The notes under the pieces were generated by a model, which had not been told where the DNA came from, did no database searches, and saw only the letters and a list, made by a program, of their open reading frames with translations. Positions 35,291 to 35,829 of a DNA stretch of 35,829 bases are shown here, piece after piece. Position numbers and translations under genes: made by a program. Origin of the DNA: Brevibacterium sediminis (GTDB lineage Bacteria; Actinomycetota; Actinomycetes; Actinomycetales; Brevibacteriaceae); NCBI RefSeq assembly GCF_013623905.1, contig NZ_JABKDD010000023.1, positions 1 through 35,829 of the forward strand, read 5' to 3'. The stretch's first letter is position 1. Each line of letters begins with the position of its first letter.

Positions 35291-35318
35291 AACCTAACGG
35301 GCTGAGATCGAGCGTCAA
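35291..35318 (-). promoter_or_regulatory. ectA: ectABC promoter
   Basis: On the minus strand TTGACG (35318-35313), a 16-bp spacer and TAGGTT (35296-35291) precede the ectA GTG by 7 nt. It is one of the best sigma-70-like pairs in the window. Confidence 0.7.
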
Positions 35319-35745
35319 CCTCGAAAGTGCCGATTCCGGGGTACTTCCGCAACGATCGTCCCGAGCTACCTACATGTAACGGACCCGGCTTTCCCCATGG
35401 CATCTCTGGGATGTGACGGGGCGCTCCTTCGCGCTCATACCGCGCCAGAGGTTCGTTATCGTTTCGTTACATTTGACTGGAGTTGGAACAAGGGTTCCAC
35501 GTGTTCCATGTCACTTCGCTTGAATTTGGATAGCAAGGTGTCCTGTTGCCCGAGGTTGCCGTCTGAGGCTCTGCGGGCGGGATCGAGGCGGCTGCGAAGT
35601 AGTTCGCGCAGGCGCGAAGGTGTTCGCGCAGCGCCGCCATCAGCCGGATGCTGCGCGCCTGCCGCCGCCGACACGAGTTAAGTGTGCGAAGAATGCCGCT
35701 TTGAGGCCGGTGGGCTCAGTGTTCTAGTGCAACAGTGGGCTGGTC
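35319..35745. other. Upstream region of the ectoine operon, no supported gene
   Basis: About 430 bp between the ectA promoter and the IS30 transposase frame. Short frames here lack family features and convincing starts. It contains two 11-bp direct repeats, CGTTATCGTTT and CGTTACATTTG (35454-35475), and an inverted ATGTAACG/CGTTACAT pair (35374-35381 and 35465-35472). These could be binding sites for an osmotic response regulator, but that is speculation. Further right, imperfect TTCGCGCAG repeats occur near 35601-35633. Confidence 0.35.
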
Positions 35746-35829
35746 TCAGACTACCTGCTCATGCAACAGATCAGCCAGGACCTCGGCCGGGGTCGCGAAC
35801 CCGAGGACCTTCCGCGGCCTGCGGTTGAG
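35709..35829 (-). mobile_element. 3' end of an IS30-family insertion sequence (runs off the right edge)
   Basis: The end of an IS30-type transposase gene is present, followed on the minus strand by sequence containing TGTTGCACTAGAACACTGAG, which resembles IS30-family terminal repeats. The outer boundary is estimated at about 35709; the matching left end is outside the window. Confidence 0.55.
35746..35829 (-). CDS. IS30-family transposase, last 27 codons (5' part outside the window)
   Basis: The minus-strand frame reads L-N-R-R-P-R-K-V-L-G-F-A-T-P-A-E-V and ends with E-Q-V-V and TGA. L-N-x-R-P-R-K-x-L-G-x-x-T-P-x-E is the conserved end of the IS30 DDE integrase domain. Only this piece is visible, so whether the gene is intact is unknown. 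Confidence 0.88.
   Translation of the reverse strand, partial: LNRRPRKVLGFATPAEVLADLLHEQVV

Noticed and set aside
35397..35681. 94-codon plus-strand frame upstream of ectA
   Set aside because: Arg/Ser-rich composition, no ribosome site and no family resemblance. More likely control DNA.

Overview
The window is a 35.8 kb piece of a high-GC chromosome. GC-rich third codon positions, GTG/TTG starts, probable leaderless mRNAs and the gene content (ectABC, TAXI-type TRAP transporter, PF09818 ABC-class ATPase, thiC with a TPP riboswitch) point to an actinomycete of the order Micrococcales. A Brevibacterium-like organism is my best guess, but that is inference. The window begins inside an IS110-family transposase gene and ends inside an IS30-family transposase gene. 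No tRNA, rRNA, CRISPR array or prophage is visible. Most of the region looks like ordinary metabolic and transport chromosome.

Layout. 0.3-5 kb: an orphan SdhA/FrdA-like flavoprotein divergent from a LysR regulator, a GNAT acetyltransferase and a luciferase-like (LLM) oxidoreductase. 5-9.7 kb: a lipoprotein sugar dehydrogenase of the PQQ/GSDH type, a CopC copper-binding protein, a low-molecular-weight protein-tyrosine phosphatase and an M13 metallopeptidase. 9.8-15 kb: a DUF1684 protein with an unusual extra C-terminal region, an M18 aminopeptidase, then a TPP riboswitch and thiC. 15-18.4 kb: a two-gene TAXI-TRAP uptake operon. 18.7-21.3 kb: an amidohydrolase and a PF09818 ATPase. 21.3-24 kb: a DHA2-type drug exporter divergent from a TetR regulator, with a phased operator array between them. 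24-28.6 kb: a DUF255 thioredoxin-fold protein and two translationally coupled, apparently paralogous membrane proteins. 28.6-32.5 kb: a glycerophosphodiester phosphodiesterase, an AGCS amino-acid/cation symporter, a small unknown protein and a Lys/Tyr-rich secreted protein. 32.7-35.3 kb: the ectoine operon ectA-ectB-ectC on the minus strand.

The most interesting signals are not genes. (1) The 10-mer GCCGAGGCGG occurs about 20 times on the two strands by hand count, against well under one expected, and half of those are in variable linkers or intergenic DNA. (2) A 60-bp hairpin repeat occurs three times between genes. (3) A perfect 56-bp palindrome lies at 9678-9733, and a truncated copy sits directly beside the IS110 gene, as if the IS had entered that repeat. 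(4) Phased operator arrays lie upstream of the MFS/TetR pair and of the sugar dehydrogenase. (5) Several genes have a TAGRYT -10 box exactly 6-7 nt before the start codon, implying leaderless transcripts. (6) Two very short leader ORFs abut downstream starts. None of these has been checked by computation.
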